From: Staphylococcus simulans
Lineage (GTDB): Bacteria; Bacillota; Bacilli; Staphylococcales; Staphylococcaceae
Direction of reading: 5' to 3'
DNA length: 64,000 bases
Assembly: GCF_002994445.1 (NCBI RefSeq)
Contig: NZ_MRZJ01000004.1
Location: 186,001-250,000, forward strand
A program made the position numbers and the translations under genes. Within the stretch, counting starts at the first letter, position 1. Each line of letters begins with the position of its first letter. Positions 1 to 10,328 of this stretch are shown here, piece by piece. The notes under the pieces were generated by a model. It was given only the letters and a program-made list of their open reading frames with translations. It had not been told where the DNA came from and did not search any database.

Positions 1-846
1 AAATGTGATAATCAATGCGTGTAATAATGCGACTAATAAATTAACACCTGTGAAGATAGATAATGCGCCAGTCACAATTTGAAGCACGATTAATAATAAT
101 GCGGCTGTGTAACCATAACGAATTGTACGGTTTTCATGGTAATGTCTGATCGCATAGTTGAATGCGAGGAAGACACTGATACTTGCGACAAGAGCTAAGA
201 GTCTGTGTGCAAGTTGTACCCAGTCTTGTTCAGTATGAGGAATCAAGTCTGCGAACGGTAATGGCCAAGAACCATATGCTAATGAAGAATCGGTATGACG
301 TACAAGGGCACCTGTGTAAATACCAACGTATAAACAAATGGCCATTGTCCATGTATAGATTCTAAGTTTATGGTCGATGTGCACTTTATTCGCTTCGTAT
401 TTTTTATCCACATCGAAAATGATAAGTGTAAGTACGAAGACAGATGAGAAACTGATTAATGAAATCCCGAAGTGCAACGCAAGTACATAATCATTTTGCT
501 GCCAAAGTACTGCAGCTGCGCCGACTAATGCTTGGATTAGCAAGAAACCGACACTGATAATTGCTAAAGGTTTTACTTCTTTGATATACCCGATGTTTTT
601 CCAAGCTGTAATGACTAGCCATAAAACAACGATTAATGATAATGCTGATGTAGCACGGTGGCTGAGTTCGATGATGGTATCGATTGGAAGGTTTTGCGGC
701 AAGAATGCACCGTGGCATAACGGCCATGATGAACCGCAGCCGTTTGCTGAACCTGTTTTAGTAACAAGTGCGCCTCCTAATTGAACCCATGCCATAATAA
801 TCGTTGCGAGAACTGCTAACCATTTAAGGTTACGTTTCTTAAACAA
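1..846 (-). CDS. ctaA: Haem A synthase CtaA (C-terminal end cut by window edge)
   Basis: Integral membrane enzyme that oxidises the C8 methyl of haem O to make haem A for terminal oxidases. The frame is open from a TTG at 846 to the window edge, 282 codons, so about 20 residues of the family's usual ~300 are missing. The start reads [20 protein letters not shown], a first membrane segment, followed by the family-typical [15 protein letters not shown] stretch. A GGGGTG ribosome site precedes the TTG. It is divergent from ctaB, as in other Firmicutes. Not in doubt as a family member; the TTG start is inferred from the ribosome site and conservation. Confidence 0.93.
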   Translation of the reverse strand, partial: MFKKRNLKWLAVLATIIMAWVQLGGALVTKTGSANGCGSSWPLCHGAFLPQNLPIDTIIELSHRATSALSLIVVLWLVITAWKNIGYIKEVKPLAIISVGFLLIQALVGAAAVLWQQNDYVLALHFGISLISFSSVFVLTLIIFDVDKKYEANKVHIDHKLRIYTWTMAICLYVGIYTGALVRHTDSSLAYGSWPLPFADLIPHTEQDWVQLAHRLLALVASISVFLAFNYAIRHYHENRTIRYGYTAALLLIVLQIVTGALSIFTGVNLLVALLHALIITF

Positions 847-971
847 TGTAAAACACCCCACTGATTGATTGACATAGATAAAGGCAGAGAATGGGAACGA
901 TAAGTAGAGATTATCGTATTTTCCGCACCTCAAGCCTAGTTGTCATTCGATATTTTGTAATATTTATAAAC

Positions 972-977
972 ATTATA
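972..977 (-). promoter_or_regulatory. Probable ctaA promoter -10 element
   Basis: On the minus strand a TATAAT hexamer sits in an extended -10 context (TGATATAAT), about 125 bases before the ctaA TTG. I see no good -35. The rest of the 305-base divergent ctaA/ctaB gap is AT-rich, with no other element I can name. Confidence 0.4.
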
Positions 978-1151
978 TCAATAATACCCTAGAATTTTAA
1001 TAGTAAGTAGATTGAAAATGTGTCACAAAATTGACGATTTATTGAAATAGTTGTTGTCGCTAAAGTGTCACAAATTTGTCTTATTTCATCTAGTCAATTA
1101 TTACTTTTTGCTATATCATTGTATTATATGAATATTTTAAGGAGGGGCATT

Positions 1152-2063
1152 ATGGATAAAGGACACACTTTGTCGACAAGCTCGAGCCGTGTAACCCTTA
1201 AAGAACTGAAAGCAATTATTAAAATGGGGCTGGTTCAGGGGAACTTAATTCCTGCGTTTACAGGATCATGGCTGGCGATTGCATTAGCGAATCATTCCTT
1301 CCTATCATCTCTGCCGCAAATTCTGTTAATGATGATTGGTTCAACACTCATCATGGGGGGCGCATGTGCACTCAATAACTATTATGACCAAGATATTGAC
1401 CGCATCATGCCAAGCAAGCAGTCAAGACCAACAGTCAATGACAGAATTTCAAATAAAAATTTATTGATTTTAAGTTTTGGAATGATGGTACTAGGTGAAA
1501 TTTTATTATTCATCCTAAACATACCATCAGGTGTTATCGGTTTAATGGGGATTATCGGTTATGTCTCATTTTACTCAATCTGGTCTAAACGCCATACTAC
1601 TTGGAATACTGTTATCGGGAGCTTTCCTGGTGCTGTACCGCCGTTAATCGGTTGGACAGCGATTGAGGGACAACTCAGCTTAACAGCAATCGCATTATTC
1701 TTAGTTGTATTTTGCTGGCAGCCGATTCATTTCTATGCCTTAGCGATTAAACGCCAAGACGAATATTCTTTAGCAAAAATACCTATGCTTCCATCGGTTA
1801 AAGGCTTTAACCGTACAAGAGTAGGCATGTTCGTATGGTTAATCGCATTATTGCCTTTACCATTATTGCTTACAAACTTAGGCACGGTGTTCGTTGTATT
1901 GGCAACACTTCTGAACTTAGGTTGGATTTATCTTGGATTAACAAGCTTCAAGAAGAACTTCAATCAAAAGAAATGGACTACTTTAATGTTTGTTTACTCA
2001 CTTAACTACTTAGTGCTATTCTTTGCTTTAGCAGTAGTAATTTCTTTAATCAATATGATTTAA
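1152..2063 (+). CDS. ctaB: Protohaem IX farnesyltransferase (haem O synthase)
   Basis: Membrane prenyltransferase that adds a farnesyl group to haem B, giving haem O, the substrate of CtaA. The 303-residue protein has the UbiA-family Asp-rich motif [12 protein letters not shown] near residues 75-86 and a second acidic site [13 protein letters not shown] in the second half, with about eight hydrophobic segments. An upstream frame extends to 1065, but AAGGAGGGGCATT directly before ATG 1152 and the usual family length fix the start. It is divergent from ctaA and followed 25 bases later by the ctaM-like gene, so the locus covers haem O/A synthesis and oxidase assembly. Confidence 0.95.
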   Translation: MDKGHTLSTSSSRVTLKELKAIIKMGLVQGNLIPAFTGSWLAIALANHSFLSSLPQILLMMIGSTLIMGGACALNNYYDQDIDRIMPSKQSRPTVNDRISNKNLLILSFGMMVLGEILLFILNIPSGVIGLMGIIGYVSFYSIWSKRHTTWNTVIGSFPGAVPPLIGWTAIEGQLSLTAIALFLVVFCWQPIHFYALAIKRQDEYSLAKIPMLPSVKGFNRTRVGMFVWLIALLPLPLLLTNLGTVFVVLATLLNLGWIYLGLTSFKKNFNQKKWTTLMFVYSLNYLVLFFALAVVISLINMI

Positions 2064-2088
2064 ATAAATTGAAGATAGGATGAGATTT

Positions 2089-2550
2089 ATGAGTCTACCT
2101 ATATTGCCGACAATAAGTACCAGCTGTATTCAGATTTGTGCAGCGCTTGTTATTGTTGGGTGGTACTTGATTAAAAAACGTAAAATTGAAGCGCATAAAA
2201 AAGTTATGTTAACAGCTGCTTTCTTTGCTTTAACATTCTTCGTGATTTATGCGAGCAGAACATTCTTTATCGGGAATACCGCTTTCGGTGGTCCCGCATG
2301 GTTGAAAGGTTACTATCATTTCTTCTTAATCTTCCACATTGCATTATCAACAGTGGGCGGATTAATGGGATTATTCCAAATTATTACAGCGTTCAAAGAT
2401 AAATTTAATCTCCACAGAAAAGTGGGGCCTTGGGCTGCAATTATTTGGATCTTTACAGCTTTCACAGGAATCATCGTATACATTTTGTTATATGTTATGT
2501 ATCCTGGCGGAGAAACAACTTCATTATTCAAAGCTACTTTCGGCTTTTAA
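2089..2550 (+). CDS. ctaM: DUF420 membrane protein, CtaM-like oxidase assembly factor
   Basis: Four or five hydrophobic segments in 153 residues, beginning MSLPILPTISTS; this matches the DUF420 family. In S. aureus the member at this position, CtaM, is needed for a functional quinol oxidase with haem A/O. Conserved histidines lie in the YYHFFLIFHIALS segment and in LHRKVG. ATG 2089 is chosen over ATG 2080 because AGGATGAG sits at a normal distance from 2089 but overlaps 2080. It is downstream of ctaB and followed by a terminator, so the two are probably cotranscribed. The family is clear; the exact biochemical role is inferred from S. aureus. Confidence 0.85.
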   Translation: MSLPILPTISTSCIQICAALVIVGWYLIKKRKIEAHKKVMLTAAFFALTFFVIYASRTFFIGNTAFGGPAWLKGYYHFFLIFHIALSTVGGLMGLFQIITAFKDKFNLHRKVGPWAAIIWIFTAFTGIIVYILLYVMYPGGETTSLFKATFGF

Positions 2551-2555
2551 ACATT

Positions 2556-2597
2556 AAACATCGACTGATAACGTTTTGTTGTTAGTCGATGTTTTTA
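2556..2597 (+). terminator. Rho-independent terminator after ctaM
   Basis: Long inverted repeat (AAACATCGACTGATAAC pairing with GTTGTTAGTCGATGTTT), loop of about five bases, then a T run. It closes the ctaB-ctaM unit. Confidence 0.8.
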
Positions 2598-2673
2598 ATT
2601 AGCATACAATCCTTGCGAGTGCACGTGTGAAACGTGTACAATGATAATTACTTAACATTGAGGTGGGCGGAGA

Positions 2674-3714
2674 ATGAGGAACTTAATTATTAAAGTGGTA
2701 GGAGTGCTGCTCCTCATAACTTTTCTTATCTATTTATTTTATTCGCCTCGGCTGAAATTTGATGTGTTAGAAAATCCGAACAAGAAAACGCCGACGAAAA
2801 CTGAACAAACACAAAAGAAAGTAGAACAAGCAGAGAATCCGAAGCCTAAATCAGGTATAGGAACTTGGGTGAATAATGATATTAGCGGTTTAACTAAAAA
2901 ATTCGGTCAAGCTGACCGCGTTTATGCATATTATGACGACTATAAGAATTATGTATTCAGAGAAAATAACCAATATTATATTGTGACGACTAAAAACAAT
3001 ATTATTAAATCGGTTTATGCGACAGGTACGAAAGCAGATATCGAACCGATTAAAATCTCAGAGGATGCGTCTAGTATTTTTGAAAATACGAGCATCAACC
3101 CTGAACCTACAGTCAGTGCCAATGGTAAACAATATGATTTAGAACTTTCAGATGAAGATATGAAAACACAAATGCTGATAAAATACGGCAATACTTACGC
3201 ACAAGTATACATTGATCAGCAAACCAATAAAGTCGTAGGGGTTCGTTTCTTAGATGCAGAAGCGCTAGTAATGTTTAATCCTTATCAAATGACAAAGTCT
3301 TCAGATGAAAAGACAATTGAAAACAAACATAAAAATGTGCCGTATGAACAAAACGTAAACCAATTGATGACGTTATACGAAGTGACAAACCAAATCCGTC
3401 ACTTAAAAGGATTAAAACCATTTAAAGTTAATAATGATTTAAGTCATATTGCTTCAGTAAACTTATATGAAAGTACCAATAATAAGAACGTTGAATTTAC
3501 AGAAGGTGCTTTAAAACAACAATTAAACGATAGAGATATCAAGTTCAAATCTGTTGGCCAAAACGTCGGCTATGATTTTAATGATGTACCGACCTTGCTG
3601 CACAGTTGGCTGAACTCAGATATACATCGTTCGAGAATCTTGAATACACAGTATACTGAAATGGGTGGAGACGTCATGGATGGTTATTATACATTAATCT
3701 TTATTGAAGAATGA
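2674..3714 (+). CDS. CAP-domain protein with N-terminal anchor
   Basis: 346 residues. An N-terminal hydrophobic segment (residues ~4-24) anchors or exports the protein, then a Lys/Pro/Glu-rich linker, then a CAP-associated N-terminal domain (about 65-200) and a C-terminal CAP/SCP domain (about 225-346). The last has NQIRHLKGLKPFKVNNDL and LLHSWLNSDIHRSRILN, the latter matching the CAP signature W-x-x-S-x-x-H-R-x-x-I-L. Extracellular CAP proteins occur widely in Firmicutes; their function is mostly unknown. Start ATG has GAGGTGGGCGGAGA before it. The next gene begins 15 bases on, so they may share a transcript. Confidence 0.85.
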   Translation: MRNLIIKVVGVLLLITFLIYLFYSPRLKFDVLENPNKKTPTKTEQTQKKVEQAENPKPKSGIGTWVNNDISGLTKKFGQADRVYAYYDDYKNYVFRENNQYYIVTTKNNIIKSVYATGTKADIEPIKISEDASSIFENTSINPEPTVSANGKQYDLELSDEDMKTQMLIKYGNTYAQVYIDQQTNKVVGVRFLDAEALVMFNPYQMTKSSDEKTIENKHKNVPYEQNVNQLMTLYEVTNQIRHLKGLKPFKVNNDLSHIASVNLYESTNNKNVEFTEGALKQQLNDRDIKFKSVGQNVGYDFNDVPTLLHSWLNSDIHRSRILNTQYTEMGGDVMDGYYTLIFIEE

Positions 3715-3729
3715 TGGAAGGTGACACGA

Positions 3730-4170
3730 ATGATAAATACTGAAGTCATTGATGTTTTAGATCATGTAGATGCAGTGAGCGATATGATTTTGCAGTCTGA
3801 CATTTATCATGCTTATCGTCTTGCACGACAAGAGATGAATGAAGACGAAACAGCACAAGCACATTATCAAACGTTTATGAAAAACAAAGTGCAATATGAT
3901 GAAGTCATGCGTTTCGGCAAATATCATCCAGATTATCAAACGGTATCGCGTGCAACAAGAAAAAGTAAGCGTGATTACGAAATGGTGCCATCAGTCATGG
4001 CATATAAACAAAAGGAAGTAGAACTACAAAATTTGATAGATGAAGTGATTACAATCATCGCAACTTCTATTTCAGATAACGTTAAAATCGAAGTCGGTAA
4101 TCCTTTCTTCAGAACGGATATGCACGGCTGCAGTACAGGCGGCAGCTGCCAATGCCAAGTACATGCCTAA
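3730..4170 (+). CDS. YlbF/RicF-family regulator with cysteine-rich tail
   Basis: 146-residue helical protein of the YlbF/YmcA family. In Bacillus, RicF (YlbF) joins RicA and RicT in a complex that carries iron-sulphur clusters and directs RNase Y to some transcripts. The C-terminus here, CSTGGSCQCQVHA, keeps three closely spaced cysteines as in the RicF tail, consistent with cluster binding. ATG 3730 is used rather than an in-frame GTG at 3721 because the GTG lies within the AAGGTGA ribosome site. Its neighbours ylbG, rsmD and coaD follow the Bacillus ylb order, interrupted by a phosphodiesterase gene. Confidence 0.85.
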   Translation: MINTEVIDVLDHVDAVSDMILQSDIYHAYRLARQEMNEDETAQAHYQTFMKNKVQYDEVMRFGKYHPDYQTVSRATRKSKRDYEMVPSVMAYKQKEVELQNLIDEVITIIATSISDNVKIEVGNPFFRTDMHGCSTGGSCQCQVHA

Positions 4171-4189
4171 AGTTTTATAAGATAGATAG

Positions 4190-4224
4190 AAAGCACACGC
4201 TCAAATGAATGGGCGTGTGCTTTT
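4190..4224. terminator. Terminator between convergent ylbF and phosphodiesterase genes
   Basis: Stem AAAGCACACGC / GCGTGTGCTTT with a ~12-base loop and a short T run on the plus strand. It lies between convergent genes and may serve both. Confidence 0.75.
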
Positions 4225-4257
4225 CGTTATAGTTATATAATTTTGTGATGAGATATA

Positions 4258-5184
4258 TTAATGCTGCGATTGATTTTGACGGTATTGGTAAGCTAAATCT
4301 GGTCGATCGGTCACAATAGTATGCGTACCTTTGTTGAATAAGTCACTCATTAAATCAATACTGTTCACACCATAATAGCCGGGTACAATATTACGTGAAT
4401 TCAACCATTGAATTAAACGTTGAGACGTTAATGGAATGCCGTTATAACTTGTAGGCATTTGGAACGTATTGGCTTGTACCTCGAACATGTTGCCGAGTCC
4501 GGTAAAGAATTTAGCTAAGCCGACTGTTACTTCTTCTTGACTAGCACCCACAGCGACAGTGCCTAAACTGAATTCAGAGAAGCGGGCGATTTGGTCTTGA
4601 TAGAAACTTGTGACTAAGACACGGTCTTGTGCATCGTGACGTGCAATCGATTCAAATAATAATTCCGGAGCAATCGTACCTTCATATGAATTTGGACTGT
4701 CTTTTAAATCGACATTAATCAACATATCCGGATAAAGTTCTAAGAGTTCATCAAAGGTTAAAATTTTTGCATCCGGATGATTGCGGTAAGGTGTGTCATT
4801 ATTAATGTCTTTAAAGTGATAGCCTGCATCTAAGCGCTGCAATTCATCTAAACGATGTTCGCGTACTTTGCCTGAACCGTTGGTTGTACGGTCTACTGTC
4901 GCATCGTGGAAGACGATTAATTTTTCATCGCTTGTCACGCGGACATCTGTTTCAAAGCCGTCGACTTCATAGTCTTTGGCGTTATCAAATGCAAGTTTCG
5001 TTTGTTCCGGACGTAAAGCCATTCCACCGCGATGTGCGAAAATGTAATGGGATTTACGTGTGAAGAAAGGCGGAATCGGATGAGATTCAGGTTGACCCTT
5101 AAATTTAGAGAATAAGATAAGTCCGCTGAATATACCGGCAGCACCTGCTGCACTGTTTCTGATAAGTCTACTTATTTTTACCAT
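4258..5184 (-). CDS. Glycerophosphodiester phosphodiesterase, membrane-anchored
   Basis: 308 residues of the GDPD family, which hydrolyses glycerophosphodiesters to glycerol-3-phosphate and an alcohol. Seen motifs: FAHRGGMALRPEQT near residue 50, then VDGFETDVRVTSDEKLIVFHD with the metal-binding E-x-D and H-D pairs. An N-terminal hydrophobic stretch (AAGAAGIFSGLILFSKF) suggests membrane anchoring with an external catalytic domain. The start ATG has AGGAGGCAAATTAC before it. It is transcribed against its neighbours, inserted into the ylbF-ylbG order. Family is secure; natural substrate is unknown. Confidence 0.88.
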   Translation of the reverse strand: MVKISRLIRNSAAGAAGIFSGLILFSKFKGQPESHPIPPFFTRKSHYIFAHRGGMALRPEQTKLAFDNAKDYEVDGFETDVRVTSDEKLIVFHDATVDRTTNGSGKVREHRLDELQRLDAGYHFKDINNDTPYRNHPDAKILTFDELLELYPDMLINVDLKDSPNSYEGTIAPELLFESIARHDAQDRVLVTSFYQDQIARFSEFSLGTVAVGASQEEVTVGLAKFFTGLGNMFEVQANTFQMPTSYNGIPLTSQRLIQWLNSRNIVPGYYGVNSIDLMSDLFNKGTHTIVTDRPDLAYQYRQNQSQH

Positions 5185-5325
5185 GTAATTTGCCTCCTAA
5201 TTTGTTATGAAAACAGCGTCAAGCCTCTGTCTATCACGATAGATTTCAGTGATATCAGTGCTTGTTCGTTATTTCAAAAATGGTCAAGTCGTGATACTAT
5301 AGATTAAAGTAATGGAGTGATCAAA

Positions 5326-5580
5326 ATGACAGAAATCATACCTAGAACCAGTTTAATTATATACCTTAAGCACATGAAACATGAACGTCATATTAGAAAA
5401 TACGGGCACATTATCTATAGCAACCGCACACGTAAATACGTTGTCATGTATATTAATGAAAATGATGCAGATCGTATTGTAAACCGACTCATGAAATTAA
5501 AGTATGTGCGTCACATTGATGGTTCTCCTTATAAATATTTAAAGAAAACGTATGAAAAAGAAAAATACGAAATCAATTAG
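5326..5580 (+). CDS. YlbG-family protein (DUF2129)
   Basis: 84-residue basic protein starting [20 protein letters not shown], matching the YlbG/UPF0298 family of Firmicutes, whose function is unknown. AATGGAGTGATCAAA precedes ATG 5326; an in-frame GTG at 5317 lies inside that ribosome site and is rejected. It keeps the ylb gene order near rsmD and coaD. Confidence 0.85.
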   Translation: MTEIIPRTSLIIYLKHMKHERHIRKYGHIIYSNRTRKYVVMYINENDADRIVNRLMKLKYVRHIDGSPYKYLKKTYEKEKYEIN

Positions 5581-5632
5581 CAGCACCACTACTGTATCAT
5601 CAACTATATCCTAACTTTCATGTCATTAAACG

Positions 5633-6022
5633 TTATTGCAACGGCGGAATCCAACGATAGAGACGCAGTACGCCGATGAGATAATTGAAGTAGAGGTCTA
5701 AATCATAAAAGTCATCGGTTGATTTAACGTCTAGTTCTGTTAATTGCACGTTATGTTGTTCGGCGAATCCTCGAATCATCTCAGACTTTTTATTATCGTT
5801 TGGGTGAGGATAGTCAAAAGCATTGACCATAATGTACATGGCTTGGAAGTAATTGCCTTCTGTCGGATTCATGATGATTGCAGCTGAACTCAAGCCTTTT
5901 TCTGATTGAGGGCTGTTAAAGAATACAATTCTGTTAATACGAGCATGATTGTATTCGATTAATGTTTTGAACTCGAATAAATCGGTGAGACCTTCACCGA
6001 GTACAATAAAAGATTGTTTCAT
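5633..6022 (-). CDS. Conserved staphylococcal protein of unknown function (possibly DUF7147)
   Basis: 129 residues starting MKQSFIVLGEGLTDLFEFK, divergent from rsmD. TAAGGAGGATTTCCAAA before the ATG at 6022 fixes the start; the longer upstream frame is not needed. The sequence looks like the small Firmicute family now called DUF7147 (GEGxTDLxE at the N-terminus), sometimes misnamed methylthioribose kinase; that match is from memory. No catalytic motif or membrane segment is evident. Function unknown. Confidence 0.7.
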   Translation of the reverse strand: MKQSFIVLGEGLTDLFEFKTLIEYNHARINRIVFFNSPQSEKGLSSAAIIMNPTEGNYFQAMYIMVNAFDYPHPNDNKKSEMIRGFAEQHNVQLTELDVKSTDDFYDLDLYFNYLIGVLRLYRWIPPLQ

Positions 6023-6084
6023 TTTGGAAATCCTCCTTAATACCCAAATTATATTATAGAACGAGAGAGGAAGTGAAGTGTAAG

Positions 6085-7114
<1,030 letters not shown>

Positions 7115-7116
7115 TT

Positions 7117-7174
7117 AAAACACGTTTCAACTTTATTCTTGTATGTAACAAGGGAAGTTGAAACGTGTTTTTTG
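7117..7174. terminator. Terminator between coaD and the cyclodeaminase-like gene
   Basis: 17-base stem, AAAACACGTTTCAACTT pairing with AAGTTGAAACGTGTTTT, with a ~21-base loop and T run. The genes on either side converge, so it probably works in both directions. Confidence 0.85.
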
Positions 7175-7176
7175 TT

Positions 7177-8124
7177 TTATTTTAATTGATTGTATGCGCC
7201 GATTGCGACAGCTAAATCAAAGTAAGCAGCACCGACACATTTAAAGACAGTAATGCCTTTGTCTGTTTTGCGATACGATTGACCATTTAGCGAGAGGGTC
7301 TTCAATTCATCGCTGATTTGGTCGAATGTGAACGTACCGTTCGCATCTGCATCGATTAATTCTCCAGATTCATCTTTGACACCTTCTAAATCATCTACAA
7401 CAACACTTTCTGCTTGCGGGAAAATGCGATTATCTAGTTCCTTCATCGCCGGCTGGTAAGAACCGATACCGTTGATATGTGTGCCAGGTTGAATATCATC
7501 AGCGTTGAACACAGGTGCTGTAGAAGGGGTTTGGCAATTTAAAATATCTGCTTGTTTGACTAGGTCTGCCACATTTTCTTCTACTTTAACGGTTAAGTCC
7601 GGATAATCTTTAAGGATGCGTGTTTTGAACGCTTCAGCTTTTTTTGTCGTACGATTGTACAATACAACAGTATCGATATCGCGGACGGCTATATTTCCGA
7701 GAAATTGTTCGTACGCCATACCGCCTGTGCCGATCATCCCTAATACATGTGCATCTGCTCTGCTCATGTATTTCGTTGCGATACCGCTTAATGCACCTGT
7801 ACGCAGACGTGTTAAGTAACTGCCGTCGATAACTGCTGTATGTTCTCCGGTTTGGAGTTGAGTAATCACAATTTGTGCTTGTGTTGTCGGCAGATGATGC
7901 TGCGGATTCTCTGGTGTGATAGAAGTGATCTTAATAGTACCGAGCTGCTGCGCAGTATCCACACAAGGCATATACAACATAGACTTTGCGCCATCGCCTG
8001 TAGGAATGACAGTACGTTGTGCAGTTTGAATATCGTCTAAATGACGAAAGACATTTTCAATATCTTCAATTGCTTGTGCCATCGGATAATGCTGCTGAAC
8101 GGTTGTTTCTGAATAAACTTGCAT
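7177..8124 (-). CDS. Ornithine cyclodeaminase / mu-crystallin family protein
   Basis: 315 residues. The family includes ornithine cyclodeaminase, alanine dehydrogenase (archaeal type), ketimine reductases and SbnB. Seen: a substrate-binding N-terminal half, the Rossmann motif GMIGTGGMAYEQFLGN near residue 130, and VVVDDLEGVKDESGEL near residue 240. The substrate cannot be told from sequence. ATG 8124 is preceded by AAAGGAGGCAAAATCT. It is 14 bases downstream of tmcAL on the same strand and probably cotranscribed. It is not part of the core ylb order and is absent from this position in S. aureus as I recall. Confidence 0.85.
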   Translation of the reverse strand: MQVYSETTVQQHYPMAQAIEDIENVFRHLDDIQTAQRTVIPTGDGAKSMLYMPCVDTAQQLGTIKITSITPENPQHHLPTTQAQIVITQLQTGEHTAVIDGSYLTRLRTGALSGIATKYMSRADAHVLGMIGTGGMAYEQFLGNIAVRDIDTVVLYNRTTKKAEAFKTRILKDYPDLTVKVEENVADLVKQADILNCQTPSTAPVFNADDIQPGTHINGIGSYQPAMKELDNRIFPQAESVVVDDLEGVKDESGELIDADANGTFTFDQISDELKTLSLNGQSYRKTDKGITVFKCVGAAYFDLAVAIGAYNQLK

Positions 8125-8138
8125 AGATTTTGCCTCCT

Positions 8139-9281
8139 TTATTCTGACTGTACCCTAATTACCGGTGTATTGAAATCATCTTGGGTTTCTCCTGACATCC
8201 AATTATAAATTTCAGTTGCTTGTATCTCATGTTTGAAGTAAGGGGCAGTCGATTGATTGACGTTTGTAATATAATGTCTGTCTGGAAATTGCTGCTTGAG
8301 CGATTTCAAATAAGCTTGACCTTTTTCGTTCATACCTAAGATACGGACCGCTGATACATTGTCTTGTTTTTCTGCTTGTTTAAAGTTTAACAAGATGTTC
8401 ATTAACATACGCTGGATACGGGTATAAGTATAGCGCTTGGTCTTAAGTTGAGACATCAACTGATCAAAGCTTTGTGAATGCAGAATTTGTGCTTTTAAAC
8501 GATGTTCAAATCCTTCGCTGACTGTGTGAATGTGTTGCAGTTCTTCTGGTGAAGCACGTAAAATTGCATATTTGAGATAAGGGAAGCAATCTTCAGCAGT
8601 AAGGTGCGGTTTGTTGTAAAGCTGTTTTACAGCTGGCGGAACAACCGATTCGAACTGCCGGTCTTCATTTTCAAGCGATTTGCGGATGGCTGTACCGCTG
8701 GCAAATTGCCTATGCGAAATGGTCGGATGATGGTGTTGTGATTGATGTCTTTTAATCGTATAAGGCGTCATATTCGGTGCAAAATTGTGTATAGCTTGTA
8801 CATATGAGAGACCTAAGATATTATTAGGTGTCTGAAGCAAATGCGGTTCTCCTAACAATTCATTGATAATTCTAGGATAACTTTTGCCTTCTCGCTGCTT
8901 TGTTTGAAATTCAGGGTGTTCTTCGATATGGTTGAGTTGCAAGGCGATGTGCTCGAAATCTTTGATGCTGCCGGATTCGCTTCCAAAGACCAGGGCATCG
9001 CAATTCAGATAGTCCGCAACTTTCACACCCATTTCAGCAAAGTATTCACCTGCAGAAAGTGCCGCAAAAGCAGGTAATTCGACGACAAGGTCGCAAGAAG
9101 ACAAGGCCATTTGCGTACGCAGAAATTTATTGTAAATTGCAGGTTGGCCCCGCATGACAAATTGTCCGCTCATAATTGCCACAGTGACATCTGCATTTGC
9201 GATTTGACGTGCTTGTTCAACGTGATAAGCATGCCCGTTATGGAAGGGATTATACTCTGTAATGAGTGCAGCGCATTTCAT
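8139..9281 (-). CDS. tmcAL: tRNA(Met) cytidine acetate ligase TmcAL (YlbM)
   Basis: 380 residues; uses ATP and acetate to form N4-acetylcytidine at the wobble base of elongator tRNA-Met. The nucleotidyltransferase-like motif is at the start, LITEYNPFHNGHAYHVEQAR, followed by MSGQFVMRGQPA and later KRHQSQHHHP. ATG 9281 fits an AAAGGAC site at normal distance better than the in-frame TTG at 9287. It is divergent from yceD-rpmF, as in other staphylococci. Confidence 0.92.
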   Translation of the reverse strand: MKCAALITEYNPFHNGHAYHVEQARQIANADVTVAIMSGQFVMRGQPAIYNKFLRTQMALSSCDLVVELPAFAALSAGEYFAEMGVKVADYLNCDALVFGSESGSIKDFEHIALQLNHIEEHPEFQTKQREGKSYPRIINELLGEPHLLQTPNNILGLSYVQAIHNFAPNMTPYTIKRHQSQHHHPTISHRQFASGTAIRKSLENEDRQFESVVPPAVKQLYNKPHLTAEDCFPYLKYAILRASPEELQHIHTVSEGFEHRLKAQILHSQSFDQLMSQLKTKRYTYTRIQRMLMNILLNFKQAEKQDNVSAVRILGMNEKGQAYLKSLKQQFPDRHYITNVNQSTAPYFKHEIQATEIYNWMSGETQDDFNTPVIRVQSE

Positions 9282-9408
9282 TTGCAATCCGTCCTTTCAG
9301 AATTCATTATTATTATTGTATCAAAAAGTCAGGATGTTAAGAAAAAATCTTGACAACTTAACGCTAGAAAGTTAAAATAAATTTTGTGCTTGTTAGAGGT
9401 GAAGCCAT

Positions 9409-9960
9409 ATGAAATGGTCAATAACGCAATTAAGAAAATATCAAGGTAAGCCTTTTGAATTTGATCAAACAGTAAATTTTAATCATTTAATTGATAAACT
9501 AGGACTTATAGATTTATCTGAAATCCGAGTTAAGGGTCAACTTGATGTCAAATCAAATGAAGTTGTCGCAGATATGCATCTCACAGGTGCTTACACTATG
9601 GAAGATGCACGTACATTAGAACCGGTCAAGGTTCCGATTGATATTGAGACAACAGAAATATTTGATTTAGAAGGTCATGAATACAGCGACGGCGAAGATG
9701 ATGAGAATGAACATTATCACTTAGCTGTCAGCGGAATGATTGATTTACGTGATATCGCAGAAGAGCTTGTCATCATAGAAAAGCCTATCCGAGCAGTGGC
9801 AGACGACAGCAGTATCGACGATATGCTGCAAGGCGGTCACGGTTGGGATGTTATTGACGAAGACCAATTAGAAGAAAGTGAACAAGCAGAAGCAAACGAT
9901 TCTAAGACAGTCGATCCAAGGCTTCAAAAATTACAACAATTTTATGATGAAAAGCAATAG
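9409..9960 (+). CDS. YceD-family protein (DUF177)
   Basis: 183 residues, acidic, of the DUF177/YceD family almost always encoded just upstream of rpmF. It is thought to take part in rRNA or large-subunit maturation; the mechanism is not established. The core shows EIRVKGQLDVKSNEVVADMHLTG and later DLRDIAEELVIIEKPIRAV. GAGGTGAAGCCAT precedes the ATG. It lies 91 bases before rpmF, so cotranscription is likely. Confidence 0.88.
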   Translation: MKWSITQLRKYQGKPFEFDQTVNFNHLIDKLGLIDLSEIRVKGQLDVKSNEVVADMHLTGAYTMEDARTLEPVKVPIDIETTEIFDLEGHEYSDGEDDENEHYHLAVSGMIDLRDIAEELVIIEKPIRAVADDSSIDDMLQGGHGWDVIDEDQLEESEQAEANDSKTVDPRLQKLQQFYDEKQ

Positions 9961-10051
9961 AAGTTGGTGTACAATAGATAGTATTGTAATTAACAGCTTA
10001 ATCACACAGTAACAAAGATTTTTGTGTTTGAATTTTAAGGAGGATTAAATC

Positions 10052-10225
10052 ATGGCAGTACCAAAAAGAAGAACATCTAAAACTAGAAAAAATAAACGTC
10101 GTACTCACTTCAAATTATCAGTACCAGGTATGACAGAATGCCCTAACTGTGGTGAATACAAATTATCTCACCGCGTTTGTAAAAACTGTGGTTCTTACAA
10201 TGGTGAAGAAGTCGTTTCAAAATAA
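10052..10225 (+). CDS. rpmF: 50S ribosomal protein L32
   Basis: 57 residues, [17 protein letters not shown]..., with two CxxC pairs (CPNCG and CKNCG) that form a zinc ribbon. It is a structural protein of the large subunit; the form here keeps all four cysteines, the zinc-dependent version. AAGGAGGATTAAATC precedes the ATG and a terminator follows the stop. Confidence 0.97.
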   Translation: MAVPKRRTSKTRKNKRRTHFKLSVPGMTECPNCGEYKLSHRVCKNCGSYNGEEVVSK

Positions 10226-10239
10226 TCGATGATTAACGT

Positions 10240-10270
10240 GACCAATCGTACTTGCGGTTGGTCTTTTTTA
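10240..10270 (+). terminator. Terminator after rpmF
   Basis: Stem GACCAATCG / CGGTTGGTC with a ~6-base loop and a T run; closes yceD-rpmF. Confidence 0.8.
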
Positions 10271-10328
10271 TTATTTTTTTACATATCCATGATAGAATAA
10301 GGAAAAATCGCAAATGAGGGAACCGATG

